Source: Streptomyces sp. NBC_01454 | Lineage (GTDB): Bacteria; Actinomycetota; Actinomycetes; Streptomycetales; Streptomycetaceae | DNA: 64,000 nucleotides | NCBI RefSeq assembly: GCF_036227565.1 | Contig: NZ_CP109460.1 | Coordinates: 992,001-1,056,000 of the forward strand | Direction: 5' to 3' | Shown here: piece by piece, positions 34,737 to 43,046 of the stretch | How positions within the stretch are numbered: the first letter of the stretch is position 1 | Layout: each line of letters opens with the position of its first letter | Notes under the pieces: model-generated | Database searches by the model: none | What the model was told of the DNA's origin: nothing | Seen by the model: only the letters and a program-made list of their open reading frames with translations | Made by a program: the position numbers and the translations under genes

Positions 34737-35250
34737 TCAGGCAGCTGATGGGGTGAGGCTGGTGCGGTCGAACGGGCCGCCGTGCGCGGCGGCGTACGCG
34801 ATGGCGTCGTTGACGGCATCGAGGCCGAACGACCGGACCCGTTCGGGGGCGAGATCCAAAGCGCCCGAGGCGAGGAGCCGGATGATGCCGACATTGGCTG
34901 TGCGCGGGTACATCCACTGCCCGCGCACGGTGATCGAGTTGCGCATGATCCATGGGTACGGGAGTGCGAGGTCGTCGCCACCGAGCATGCCGACGCCGCC
35001 CATGAGGACGACGCGGCCGTACTCGCGCACGGTCATGGCCGCCGCGCGCGAGGCCGAGCTGGGTGCGCTCGGCGGGAGCAGGTCGATCACCATGTCGATC
35101 GGGCCGTCGGCCGCCGTGGACACCGCCGCGCGGTCGGTGGCCTCGTCTCCGGTCAGCGGGACCGGGCGCAGACGCGGACCGAACCGGTCGGCGAGGAGGT
35201 CGAGCGCGTCCTTGTTGCGGCCGGGGGCAACCACGCGGTGCCCGGACGGC
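34737..35250 (-). pseudogene. Zinc-type alcohol dehydrogenase / quinone oxidoreductase, N-terminal half deleted
   Basis: The minus-strand reading 'GHRVVAPGRNKDALDLLADR', 'MTVREYGRVVLMGGVGMLGG', 'YPWIMRNSITVRGQWMYPRT' and 'VRSFGLDAVNDAIAYAAAHG' is the C-terminal half (cofactor domain and end) of a medium-chain alcohol dehydrogenase. The catalytic zinc domain and the GxGxxG turn are missing: the frame begins at 35264 in the middle of the Rossmann domain. At that point the sequence switches to a LysR gene on the other strand. Confidence 0.8.
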
Positions 35251-35261
35251 CGCGCGTCGTC

Positions 35262-35483
35262 CACTCCGCGCGCGACTGGCTGACGAAGCTCCAGTTGGTC
35301 GCCGGCGGCTTCGGCGTGACCACGGTGCCGTCCGGGCTCTCACCGATGCTGCTGCCCGGGGTGAGCGTGCTGCGCGTCGACGGCGCACCCCCCGAAATTC
35401 GCCGGGTGCTCGTGGCACGCCTCTGCGGCCACCCCACCCCGGCGATCACAGCCGTCACCCGAGCGATCACTTCGACCGCCTGA
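35262..35483 (+). pseudogene. LysR-family regulator, only the C-terminal end of the effector domain left
   Basis: 'ARDWLTKLQLVAGGFGVTTV', 'PGVSVLRVDGAPPEIRRVLV' and 'PAITAVTRAITSTA' are the last about 74 residues of a LysR effector-binding domain. The helix-turn-helix and most of the protein are absent; upstream in this direction lies the truncated dehydrogenase on the opposite strand. The two fragments face away from each other, as expected if a divergent LysR/target pair lost its shared middle in one deletion with a junction near 35247-35268. Confidence 0.75.
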
Positions 35484-35655
35484 ACCGCCGCCAAGGCAGC
35501 CGCACACGATCGCGTGTACCCCGATAGCGGCCGCCGGCAGCCGGCCGTCCGCGGAGGCAAGCGGGCTCGTTTCCGGAGGACACGCCCAACGTGACACTGG
35601 TCGGGGTTTCGTGTCCGATCCCCACTAAGCCCCCTCAAACCACCCTCTTAGGGAT

Positions 35656-36753
35656 TCAGCGTTCCCGTTGGCGTCGTTCGTAAAAGATCTCCGTGAAGAC
35701 GGCAACCTTGGCGCGTAGGGCCCAGGGATCAAACGGCTTGGCGATGTAATCCACGGCGCCTGCGGAATAAGCGCGGGCAGAATGTTCGGAGTCGATGCTC
35801 ATCGCGGTAAGGAAGATGATCGGCAGGTCCCTGTGGCGGGAGCGCCGTTTAATCTGGGCTGCAGTCTCGTAGCCGTCCATCTCGGGCATTTGGACGTCCA
35901 GAAGCAGGACGGCGAAGTCGTCATGGTCGAGGAGCGCTTTGAGTGCTTCCCGGCCGCTGGAGACAGCGACGATCTCCTGGTCCAAGCCGTCCAGGACTGC
36001 TGTCATGGCGAGCAGGTTCTCCGGCTGATCGTCGACCACCAGTACTTTGGGAAGGCAGGGCGGGTTGGGCTCGTCAGCAGTAGCCTCGAGGGGCGCCTGT
36101 CGCTGTTCCTCGATGGTGTCGATCTGCCGTTCCAGCAGCTTGCAGCGTTCCTCCGCTTGGCTGTGCCGAATCTGGACGGCTTCCAGCTCGTTGGTGAGCC
36201 TGGTGACTTCGGAACTCAGGGCGTCACGCTCTCGCAGCAGGTTGGCGATATCAGGGGCGTGGGCCTCCAGAGCGTCAGCGCGTGCTCGCTCCGCGCTCCA
36301 CTCGGATTCCAGGTGTGTCAGGCGGACCTCGAGGTCGGCGATGCGGTGCTGGCGGTCCAGCAGCGCTTCGCCGATGACGTCGCTGTGAGCCGTTGTGCTG
36401 CGGGCGGTACGGTCCGCGTCCGCGAGCTGCCTCTCGAGGATCTCCACCGCGTGCTTGGGCGAGGATGTGGTGGAGATTGCGGCCTGGTGCAAACGGCGCA
36501 GCAGGTCCATCGCCTCTTGCGTGGCCGGCTTACCGCGGTGTTCGGCGAGGTCGGCGAGCAGGTCCATGACCACGTCCCAGGGAGGGACGGCTCTGCCGCT
36601 GAAGTAGCGCGAGAAGGTGGCCGCGTTGCGGTGCCGTCTGCTGGAGTAACGGCGCAAAGAGACATTCAGCCCTTGGAAAAGCTCCCGTAGTGCGGTTGCC
36701 AGAGCCCGTGCTTCGTCGCTCAGTTCTTCGGGGAGGGGGTTCATCTCAGACAT
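35656..36753 (-). CDS. Response regulator with N-terminal HTH-like region, central coiled coil and C-terminal receiver
   Basis: 365 residues from ATG 36753 (a GAGG site lies upstream). Residues 1-100 ('LATALRELFQGLNVSLRRYS', 'AATFSRYFSGRAVPPWDVVM') resemble the small helix-turn-helix domain found at the start of many Streptomyces regulatory proteins. Residues 105-230 are a long coiled coil. Residues 236-365 are a receiver domain: acidic pocket 'VVDDQPEN', phospho-acceptor Asp286 in 'LLLDVQMPEMDGYE', Thr316, Lys339 in 'IAKPFDP'. Having the receiver at the C-terminus behind a coiled coil is unusual. No histidine kinase lies nearby. The upstream membrane-protein gene overlaps it by 8 bases. Confidence 0.85.
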   Translation of the reverse strand: MSEMNPLPEELSDEARALATALRELFQGLNVSLRRYSSRRHRNAATFSRYFSGRAVPPWDVVMDLLADLAEHRGKPATQEAMDLLRRLHQAAISTTSSPKHAVEILERQLADADRTARSTTAHSDVIGEALLDRQHRIADLEVRLTHLESEWSAERARADALEAHAPDIANLLRERDALSSEVTRLTNELEAVQIRHSQAEERCKLLERQIDTIEEQRQAPLEATADEPNPPCLPKVLVVDDQPENLLAMTAVLDGLDQEIVAVSSGREALKALLDHDDFAVLLLDVQMPEMDGYETAAQIKRRSRHRDLPIIFLTAMSIDSEHSARAYSAGAVDYIAKPFDPWALRAKVAVFTEIFYERRQRER

Positions 36754-36994
36754 GGCGGTGAGCCTCTTCAGACCCATCGCCTTGAGGCAGGGCGCCTTGA
36801 GCGGTGCCGTTCGCTCCGGTCGCCACAATGCGGTCGAGGAAGGTGATCATCCCGCCTGCGCTGGCCATTCCGCCCAGCAGGCTGTCGGCTATTGCGTGAC
36901 CGGCCAGGAGGGATAAGGCCACGGTCACGACACCGCCCACCATGCCGAGGGATAGCAGCACGACTGCTCTCAGCGACAGCAACGACGGTTTCAC
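36746..36994 (-). CDS. Small membrane protein coupled to the response regulator
   Basis: 82 residues from ATG 36994. One or two hydrophobic segments ('VVLLSLGMVGGVVTVALSLL', 'SLLGGMASAGGMITFL') precede a polar tail. Its 3' end overlaps the response-regulator start by 8 bases, so the two are co-translated. It may sense or localise the regulator at the membrane (inference). No family recognised. Confidence 0.7.
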   Translation of the reverse strand: MKPSLLSLRAVVLLSLGMVGGVVTVALSLLAGHAIADSLLGGMASAGGMITFLDRIVATGANGTAQGALPQGDGSEEAHRHV

Positions 36995-37624
36995 ATCGGG
37001 CCCCTTTGCTACGACCGCATGATGCGGTGCTATGCCGGCGCTATGCCGGCGAGCTCAGCATGGCGGCTGACGAAGCCGTTGCGAGGCCGTTGCGGGAGCC
37101 ACGCGGCGTTGCCTTCTCACTGCAGGAGTGAATCGAACGGCAAAAGCCCAGTTGAAGCGCCAGTTGTTCCCATACCGCGCCCCGCATTGCGAGAACAAGC
37201 TGCAACACTATGGGCGTTGCAGCGGCACCGCATCGGCGCGGGTCGAGGCTGCGTCCAGGCCGGAGTGAGGCTCAGCGCTGCCATGTCCACCCCAGCGCGT
37301 CCCTCTTCCATGGGCGTCGAGATCGACGAGCCAGACGCGGCACGCAGGCAGGCTCTCCACCGTGCGAACACCGCGCCTCTCGGTACCGTCGCCCGGCACG
37401 ACGCCCAAGCCGTGCCCCACGGGCAGACAGGAGAGCGGTCCCCGTAGGACACGTCCGGGACGCTCACCGTGGGCTCATCCCCGCAGGAGTCGGGAGCAGC
37501 AGAGCGCAGGGTGCTCAGCGGCTCGGCCGGGGCATGGGCGGCGTCGGTCGGGCGTATGGGGGTACATCCCGCAGACCTGGTGAGTGAACTCCGGCTGAGG
37601 CGGTTGGAGTGTGGAAGGACAAGC
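36995..37624. other. Gene-free region between two minus-strand units
   Basis: In 630 bases no frame has a ribosome site with a credible protein; the longest frames on both strands mirror each other. The region must carry the promoter of the membrane protein/response regulator pair at its left end and the 3' end of the propeller-protein transcript at its right end. Confidence 0.5.
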
Positions 37625-39388
37625 TCAGGGCCAAAGCCGATGCAGGCTGAGACGGATGGTGTGGTAGCCATCAGGGCCGCTGACGGTCAGGTGTCCGCTC
37701 GATGTGAGGGATAGCGCATTACAGCGGTAGAGCAGCGGCACGGTCCTGACCGCTCCGCTCGTCAGATGCCAGAGGTGGACCTCGCCGTCGTTCCACGCAG
37801 CGGCGAGTACCGGGCCGATGTCGGTATTCGCCGCGGCCAAAGCTGTGACTACTGCGGGCCGTTGGTCGACGGGGGCTTCCATCGGTTCCTGGCTCGTCTC
37901 CCACATCCGGATGGACCCGTCGAAGGCGGCACTGAACACGAGGATGGATCCGTCGTCGCCGAGTGGCAGACAGGTGACCGCCGTGATCGGAACTGTGTGG
38001 AGGCGGTGGCTCCGGGGGGTTGGTGAGTAGGCAGTCAGGGACCAGACATGGACGGCTCCGCCGGTGTCCCCGACGGATAGCAGAGGCGACCGGGAACAGG
38101 AGCCGAGAGCAGTGGGCTGCGAGCCCTCCGTGGACGGGAGCGCCTGGGTGTGGTGGGCAACGATGTGCCCGAGCAACGTGGCGGCTGCCCCGTCCTCATC
38201 GGACGTGACGGCGTGGGGGACTCCGTCGTCGTCGAGAACCAGTAGGGCGTCGGAGTCGGTCCCAACGATGCCCGCGGAGCGCACCGGCAATGCCGACGGG
38301 ATGCTCGTGTGCTGCCCTGATTCGAGGTCGTGAAGGTGGAGTCGGCCCAGAGGGTCGGAGACCAGTAGTCGGCCGTCGTCTCCCGATAGCTGGCAATGTG
38401 CGGTGACCGGTGTGTTGTGCTGTGCCCAGGTGGCTGTCCAGTGATGCTGTTCGGCAAGGGGCTGGAGGTATGCGGCGAGACGGTCGTTGTCACCGAGTGC
38501 AGCAGCGTGCAGGAGAGCCGCCCGCTCCAAGTGGCTGTGCTCGGTCGCGGTGAGCTGCGGCGCTGCCCGGCGCCAGATGCGGCGCGCCCCGGCAGGCAGC
38601 CGGACGCGTTCGTCGTCCATCACGGCGGTGATGGCGTGGGCTGACCCGTAGACGAGAAAGCCGGGGTCAGCAAGCAGACGCTCGACCTCCGCAGTCGGCT
38701 GACCGGCGGTCTCATACAGCGCTTGATCGAGCACGCGCCGGCGGATGTCATCCGGAGTCTGCGCCCAGTCAGGGCGGCCGGCGGCGGTGTGCGGAACAGC
38801 CGCCTTGAGATCTGCGAAAGCGGTGGTTCCTGCGCCGGCCATTTCGTGAGCGCCGTCAGGGTGCCCCTCGATGATTTCGGCAGAATGATCAGAGAGCAGC
38901 CCCGAATCACCGACCTCGATCACGGCCCGGATGTGAGGAAGCGCAAGGAGAGGCCCGAGGAACGCAGTGACGAGCGTCGTCGGATCGGCCTGCGCGAGGT
39001 CGGCTGAGCCGCGTCCGGCCCGGTGCAGGTCGGGAACGAGAAGGAGCGTTGGCCGCTGGTCGGCGGCGACCTGGTTCAACAGGCGGTCCAGGGGAAGGGG
39101 CCCGTAGCCCAACTGGCGGCCGAGGCCCCAGGCGAAGGTATCCGCGGTCAGCCCGTCGGCGGGGACAGTGGCGTGGACCGTCGTGCGGGGGTGGCCAGCC
39201 GCAGCTGCTCCCGCCAGAAACCACGCCAACAGGCGGCTCTTGCCGGTGCTTTGACTGCCGCGCACCAGGCACAGACCCGGCCGGTCTCCGTCCACGTCGA
39301 CGACCCAGTCGAACAGCTGCTGCTGGCCGGGCACCCCCTCGACATGCGGCCAGGCGGCGATGTCCGGTGCTGGAATGACGGTGGCCAC
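37625..39388 (-). CDS. P-loop NTPase (STAND-like) with C-terminal WD40-type beta-propeller, in a toxin/immunity locus
   Basis: 587 residues from GTG 39388 (GAGGGGG upstream). Walker A is 'GSQSTGKS' (44-51) and a Walker-B-like 'TLLLVPDLH' spans 114-122. A helical middle region (about 200-320) follows, then propeller blades: 'DDGRLLVSDPLGRLHLHDLE', 'SPLLSVGDTGGAVHVWSL', 'GSILVFSAAFDGSIRMWE' and 'PVLAAAWNDGEVHLWHLTSG'. The architecture, NTPase plus WD40, is that of STAND signal or defence proteins. It is the last of four closely spaced minus-strand genes beginning with a deaminase toxin, which suggests a role in sensing or controlling that system; this is inference. Confidence 0.78.
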   Translation of the reverse strand: MATVIPAPDIAAWPHVEGVPGQQQLFDWVVDVDGDRPGLCLVRGSQSTGKSRLLAWFLAGAAAAGHPRTTVHATVPADGLTADTFAWGLGRQLGYGPLPLDRLLNQVAADQRPTLLLVPDLHRAGRGSADLAQADPTTLVTAFLGPLLALPHIRAVIEVGDSGLLSDHSAEIIEGHPDGAHEMAGAGTTAFADLKAAVPHTAAGRPDWAQTPDDIRRRVLDQALYETAGQPTAEVERLLADPGFLVYGSAHAITAVMDDERVRLPAGARRIWRRAAPQLTATEHSHLERAALLHAAALGDNDRLAAYLQPLAEQHHWTATWAQHNTPVTAHCQLSGDDGRLLVSDPLGRLHLHDLESGQHTSIPSALPVRSAGIVGTDSDALLVLDDDGVPHAVTSDEDGAAATLLGHIVAHHTQALPSTEGSQPTALGSCSRSPLLSVGDTGGAVHVWSLTAYSPTPRSHRLHTVPITAVTCLPLGDDGSILVFSAAFDGSIRMWETSQEPMEAPVDQRPAVVTALAAANTDIGPVLAAAWNDGEVHLWHLTSGAVRTVPLLYRCNALSLTSSGHLTVSGPDGYHTIRLSLHRLWP

Positions 39389-39424
39389 AGTTCCCCCTCT
39401 ATTCCTCTGCCCTTGCTCGTGGCG

Positions 39425-40264
39425 CTACTGCGACGGCTGCTCAGCGGCTGCCTCACGCAGCTGCTGGATGCCCTCGGCGCGTGAGGCAGCAGTCTCTCCG
39501 TACGGGAAGTTGTGCGTGAGCTGCGCTTCGGGGAAAACCTCGCCAAGCCACAACGAGCAGTAATGGCCGGGCATGAAGCACGCCTCCAACTCCGTGTGGA
39601 TCCGCAGCACCTGCTCTGGCTGCACACCGGCCGACCGAAGCTGCTGCCACAGCTTTTCCTCCGGGTGGATCCCGACTCCGCCGGACGCCGTGAGGATCTG
39701 CTTCTCACCTTGCCCGTCGACGACCTCGAACGCGGTGAACCACTCGGCGCTCGCCGTGTCCCTGATGTCGTCGAGCACAAGAGGCCACCAGTACTCGCGT
39801 TCGGCGAAGGCGCCCCGGTCGATCGCCCACAGCCGCTGCTCCAACTGCTCGAACGCAGATTGCGCCGTGTGCGGGCTGTCCGCGGTGAGGATCGCGCCCA
39901 GAGCCTGGTCCAGTGCTCCAAGTGACTCTGCGAAGGCTTCCGGAGTCGAATTGACCGGACGTACTGCCTCGTTGAGGTCCAGCAGCACCGCGTGCACAGC
40001 TCCGTCGTGGTCGGCGCAGATCTCGAACCCGCGGTCCGACCCGAGCCGGGCCCACGTCAGGCAGCTCTCGTCCATCACCCTGCGCCCGACGGAGTCGGCA
40101 TACTCGTGCAACGGCACGGCCTCGTCGTGGGCCGTGGCGAAGTACGGGCCCACCTGGAGAGGAACGGTGATCCGTGCAAGCCGCTGAACGCTCGGATGTG
40201 CACTGCCGGCGTCACTCCCGGACTCGGAGCTGAAGGACCGAAGGGCGCCTTCGGGATGTCTCAT
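39425..40264 (-). CDS. SUKH-4 immunity domain fused to a nucleic-acid-deaminase-like domain
   Basis: 279 residues. The N-terminal about 150 residues ('VGPYFATAHDEAVPLHEYAD', 'LGSDRGFEICADHDGAVHAV', 'NSTPEAFAESLGALDQALGA') fit SUKH-4 immunity proteins. The C-terminal about 110 residues look like a toxin-type deaminase domain: His200-Pro-Glu202 in 'GIHPEEKLWQQL', then 'RIHTELEACFMPGHYCSLWL' with Cys229 and Cys236. This gives the HxE and C-x6-C zinc set, but with EAC where active deaminases usually have EPC. Spacing to its neighbours is 12 and 36 bases. It could be an active deaminase, a decoy or a second immunity factor. Confidence 0.75.
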   Translation of the reverse strand: MRHPEGALRSFSSESGSDAGSAHPSVQRLARITVPLQVGPYFATAHDEAVPLHEYADSVGRRVMDESCLTWARLGSDRGFEICADHDGAVHAVLLDLNEAVRPVNSTPEAFAESLGALDQALGAILTADSPHTAQSAFEQLEQRLWAIDRGAFAEREYWWPLVLDDIRDTASAEWFTAFEVVDGQGEKQILTASGGVGIHPEEKLWQQLRSAGVQPEQVLRIHTELEACFMPGHYCSLWLGEVFPEAQLTHNFPYGETAASRAEGIQQLREAAAEQPSQ

Positions 40265-40276
40265 GAGTGAATCCGC

Positions 40277-40906
40277 CTAACCAACCGACTCGTAAACGTC
40301 CCAGAGAACATGATCCCATGCGGGAAGGGGAGGGGCGTCCTCGGCATCCCAGTCGAATTCCTCCGACCACGCGGGCTCCACCCCTTCAAAAGGAAGCGGA
40401 TCGACGTGAATCATCCGCTCTCTGAGAGAAACGGCCACGCCCTCCGAGTCGGTGATCTCTTCCGACACCGAGAAGTCGAAGTTGGGGCGCTCGAACTGGA
40501 GAAGATAGAGGAAGTAGACGAACGATTCGAGGCTCTGGTTCAGCGGACGGGCCCGGTACTCGCCGTCCGGCAGGGAGTACACCATTCCGGAGACGGGGTC
40601 CAGGGCCACACCGTCCTCGTAGATCCCTCCGATCACCAACCAGTTCTCCCAGCCCTCCGGCATGTCCTTGTACTGGGAGAAGTGGGGCAGCTCCGCGCAG
40701 CGGGCGAAACGACCGACTGGTTCCTCGTCGGTCAGCCGCCCATCGACGAAGAAGAAGGAGCTCCGGTCGTCCGGGAGTCCGACACTGGTCAGAATCGTCC
40801 GGGCGGCCTCGTTCAGCTCGTGCGGCAGGTTGGCTTCCTGCAGGGTCACGAGCTCTTCCGAGGGGAATACCGACTCCATCATCGTGCGGTTGATGAGCTG
40901 TGGCAT
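40277..40906 (-). CDS. SUKH-4 family immunity protein
   Basis: 209 residues from ATG 40906, preferred for its CAGGAC ribosome site; ATG 40945 would add 13 residues. 'LNEAARTILTSVGLPDDRSS', 'LVIGGIYEDGVALDPVSGMV' and 'NQSLESFVYFLYLLQFERPN' are characteristic of SUKH-4 immunity proteins. These bind and neutralise toxin domains of polymorphic toxin systems, often deaminases and nucleases. It lies directly after the toxin gene, the usual toxin-then-immunity order. Predicted to be cytoplasmic and acidic. Confidence 0.85.
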   Translation of the reverse strand: MPQLINRTMMESVFPSEELVTLQEANLPHELNEAARTILTSVGLPDDRSSFFFVDGRLTDEEPVGRFARCAELPHFSQYKDMPEGWENWLVIGGIYEDGVALDPVSGMVYSLPDGEYRARPLNQSLESFVYFLYLLQFERPNFDFSVSEEITDSEGVAVSLRERMIHVDPLPFEGVEPAWSEEFDWDAEDAPPLPAWDHVLWDVYESVG

Positions 40907-40976
40907 ACATTGTCCTGTCGCATGTTCGTCACTAGTGCTCGCCATCCTATCGGGGGCGGCATTTGGGAGTCAATTG

Positions 40977-42659
40977 CTACTTCTTTTTGGGCTTAATTCC
41001 GTCAAGGTATTGCTTCATCTGATCGTTGCCGCGCTTCTTGGAGTCCTCGGTTTCGCCGTACTCGACGCTATGCGAAACCTGCACCCCATCAGGAAGATGT
41101 TTCGACATCCAAGCGCTACAGTCCACCGAGCCCTTCCCCGAAGTACACGGCTCACGTTCCGTGTAGAGCTCCCTCATTCCATGCGTCGTTCCAGCGTCGA
41201 GGAAAGGTATGCCGACTTGACGCTCTGAATGCGCTCCCGGCCATTTGCTGCGCCCGACAAGGACGAACTCGTCGTCAGCTCCCCGCTCGCCATGCCGGGT
41301 CGCAGCGTAGTTCCGACTCGTGAATTTGTCCTTCTTCTTCCTGCCGTAATCACTTTCGGCGTCGCGTGCCGTGCGTGTGGCACGCGACAGATCCGTGCTC
41401 CCGAAACCAACCTGCTGGGAGGGCTTCTTCTTCCGGTCGGCCTTATCGGGCAGCGGGTATTTCGACGCCTGTCTCTTCGGAACACTGTCGTCCTGAAGCC
41501 CGAGGGGAGACAGCCGCTTGCGGTCCTCATCAGTCAGATCCCGATGCCCCTGGTCCGTCAGGCGTGTGGCCTTCCCCTTGTCGTCAACGAAGTACGTCGG
41601 AGCGGGGCCGCCGGAGGATTTCTTGTGGATGCCCTGAAGCTCGGTCGCGATTCCGGCATCGTTCTCGTGGTGGTTCTTCTTCATCTGCTTGACGCCGCGG
41701 GACATGTCGTCGTCGAGATGCTTGGCAGTCCTCTTGACGCCGGTCTCCAACCCCTCGATGACCTTGTCGATCATCGGCGCGGCAGCATTGGCGATGGCGT
41801 CCTTCCCGCGGGTGCGTCCGTGATGGCTCTTGGCCCGTCCGATCTTGTCGCCCGCCTTGTTGCGGAAGGTGCCGCCGGCACTCTGCAGGCCGGTGACGGC
41901 GCCATCATGTGCATCGGGGTCGAAGGTGAAGCCACCGCTTCCGGCGCCACCGCCGCTGCCTCCGCCTCCGGCGCCACCGCCCTCGTCGCCGGCGCTCAGC
42001 AACTGCATGCCATCGGCTGCGGACTTTCCGGCGCCCTTTCCTGCCTGAGCCGCGTGGCCGAGGTCTACCCCCTTCTGCAGACCAAGGGCATTGGAGCCGA
42101 GCTGAACAACCAAGTCGCCGACCATCGCACCGAGAGCTTCCTCGATCGGACTCAAAGCGGTGCTGACCACCCGCTCGACGACCTGCTCGCAGACCTCCTT
42201 GATGATCCTTTTCACGGCGACACGGGTCACTTGAGTCCCGGCCACTGCCCCCAGCTCGGACAATCCGAACGTGAAGGGCGCCGCGGCCTGTGCAGCGATC
42301 ACCTCGGCGGCGAGGATGGCAAGTTGAGCGATGGCTGCGATTTTGGCGCCCTCGATGAGGACCGCGACAGCGTCCATGGCTGTGCCGGCCAGTCGCCCGC
42401 ACTCGGCAAGACCCTTCAGGTGCTTGCCGTTGACTTTGCCCCAATGTGCATTGAGCGCTTGCACCCCCAGCGAGCCGCCCGCAGAGCCGACAAGACTCTG
42501 GATGGCCTGATGAGCTTCGTTGGCGCCGCCGTCAATGTCGTCAGCAAACCCACGAAGAGCATCGGCCATGTCGCGGTAGTCGTCCTCATCCACGTTCGGC
42601 CACGAAACGCCGATGATGTCGAGAATTTCATCCGCCCAGCCCGGCAGCACAACACCCAC
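40977..42659 (-). CDS. Polymorphic toxin: WXG100-like N-terminus, Gly-rich linker, C-terminal deaminase
   Basis: 560 residues from GTG 42659 (a TTG at 42683 would add 8). The N-terminal 'GWADEILDIIGVSWPNVDED' and 'DALRGFADDIDGGANEAHQA' is the helical start of ESX/type VII-associated toxins of actinobacteria. A long helical region, a Gly/Ser linker and a charged region follow. The C-terminal deaminase fold shows His477-Ser-Glu479 in 'PGAHSERQVGIPFL', then 'ELYTEREPCTSGKGSVDCSA' with Cys505 and Cys514, the complete HxE...PC...C zinc site. It is predicted to deaminate bases in nucleic acid or nucleotides in target cells. Exact family (XOO_2897-, YwqJ- or SCP1.201-like) needs a profile search. 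Immunity gene follows. Confidence 0.82.
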   Translation of the reverse strand: MGVVLPGWADEILDIIGVSWPNVDEDDYRDMADALRGFADDIDGGANEAHQAIQSLVGSAGGSLGVQALNAHWGKVNGKHLKGLAECGRLAGTAMDAVAVLIEGAKIAAIAQLAILAAEVIAAQAAAPFTFGLSELGAVAGTQVTRVAVKRIIKEVCEQVVERVVSTALSPIEEALGAMVGDLVVQLGSNALGLQKGVDLGHAAQAGKGAGKSAADGMQLLSAGDEGGGAGGGGSGGGAGSGGFTFDPDAHDGAVTGLQSAGGTFRNKAGDKIGRAKSHHGRTRGKDAIANAAAPMIDKVIEGLETGVKRTAKHLDDDMSRGVKQMKKNHHENDAGIATELQGIHKKSSGGPAPTYFVDDKGKATRLTDQGHRDLTDEDRKRLSPLGLQDDSVPKRQASKYPLPDKADRKKKPSQQVGFGSTDLSRATRTARDAESDYGRKKKDKFTSRNYAATRHGERGADDEFVLVGRSKWPGAHSERQVGIPFLDAGTTHGMRELYTEREPCTSGKGSVDCSAWMSKHLPDGVQVSHSVEYGETEDSKKRGNDQMKQYLDGIKPKKK

Positions 42660-43046
42660 GCGAACATGCCCCCCATTAGCCAAAACCGCACGCCGGGATA
42701 GACGCTGTTCGACCGGGGCCGGTTCCTCACGAGGCGTTTAGGCCGCCGCGAAGCCAGTTGCCGGCAGTCCTGCGCGCCACCACATGACTCCCGGCCGGCG
42801 CCGAGCCAAGCTGCCCCAGAGTCGGGTCTCCAGGCGACCGCCACCACACGGTGCCTCGACACACCCCCGCCTGTGCCGCACCGCTGTGCATTCGACGGCG
42901 CTCCACCGCGTGCCCATGCCCTCCGGAGGCACCTCTCCTGACGACAGCGAGTCCAGGTTCGGGATCAACGCAGACCCCACTGGTACCGCAGCGCGGTTCC
43001 CACGGCATCGAAGTGCGGCATTGAAGTGGGCTGTGTGAGGCGGTAG
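42660..43046. other. Gene-free divergent region between the toxin locus and the zeta toxin gene
   Basis: No gene is supported in these 387 bases. They should contain the divergent promoters for the toxin locus (minus) and the zeta-like gene (plus); none was identifiable by eye. No antitoxin gene is present before the zeta toxin. Confidence 0.5.

Noticed and set aside
37019..37714. Frames in the 36995-37624 gap
   Set aside because: Mirror-image frames on both strands with no start signals; composition not protein-like.
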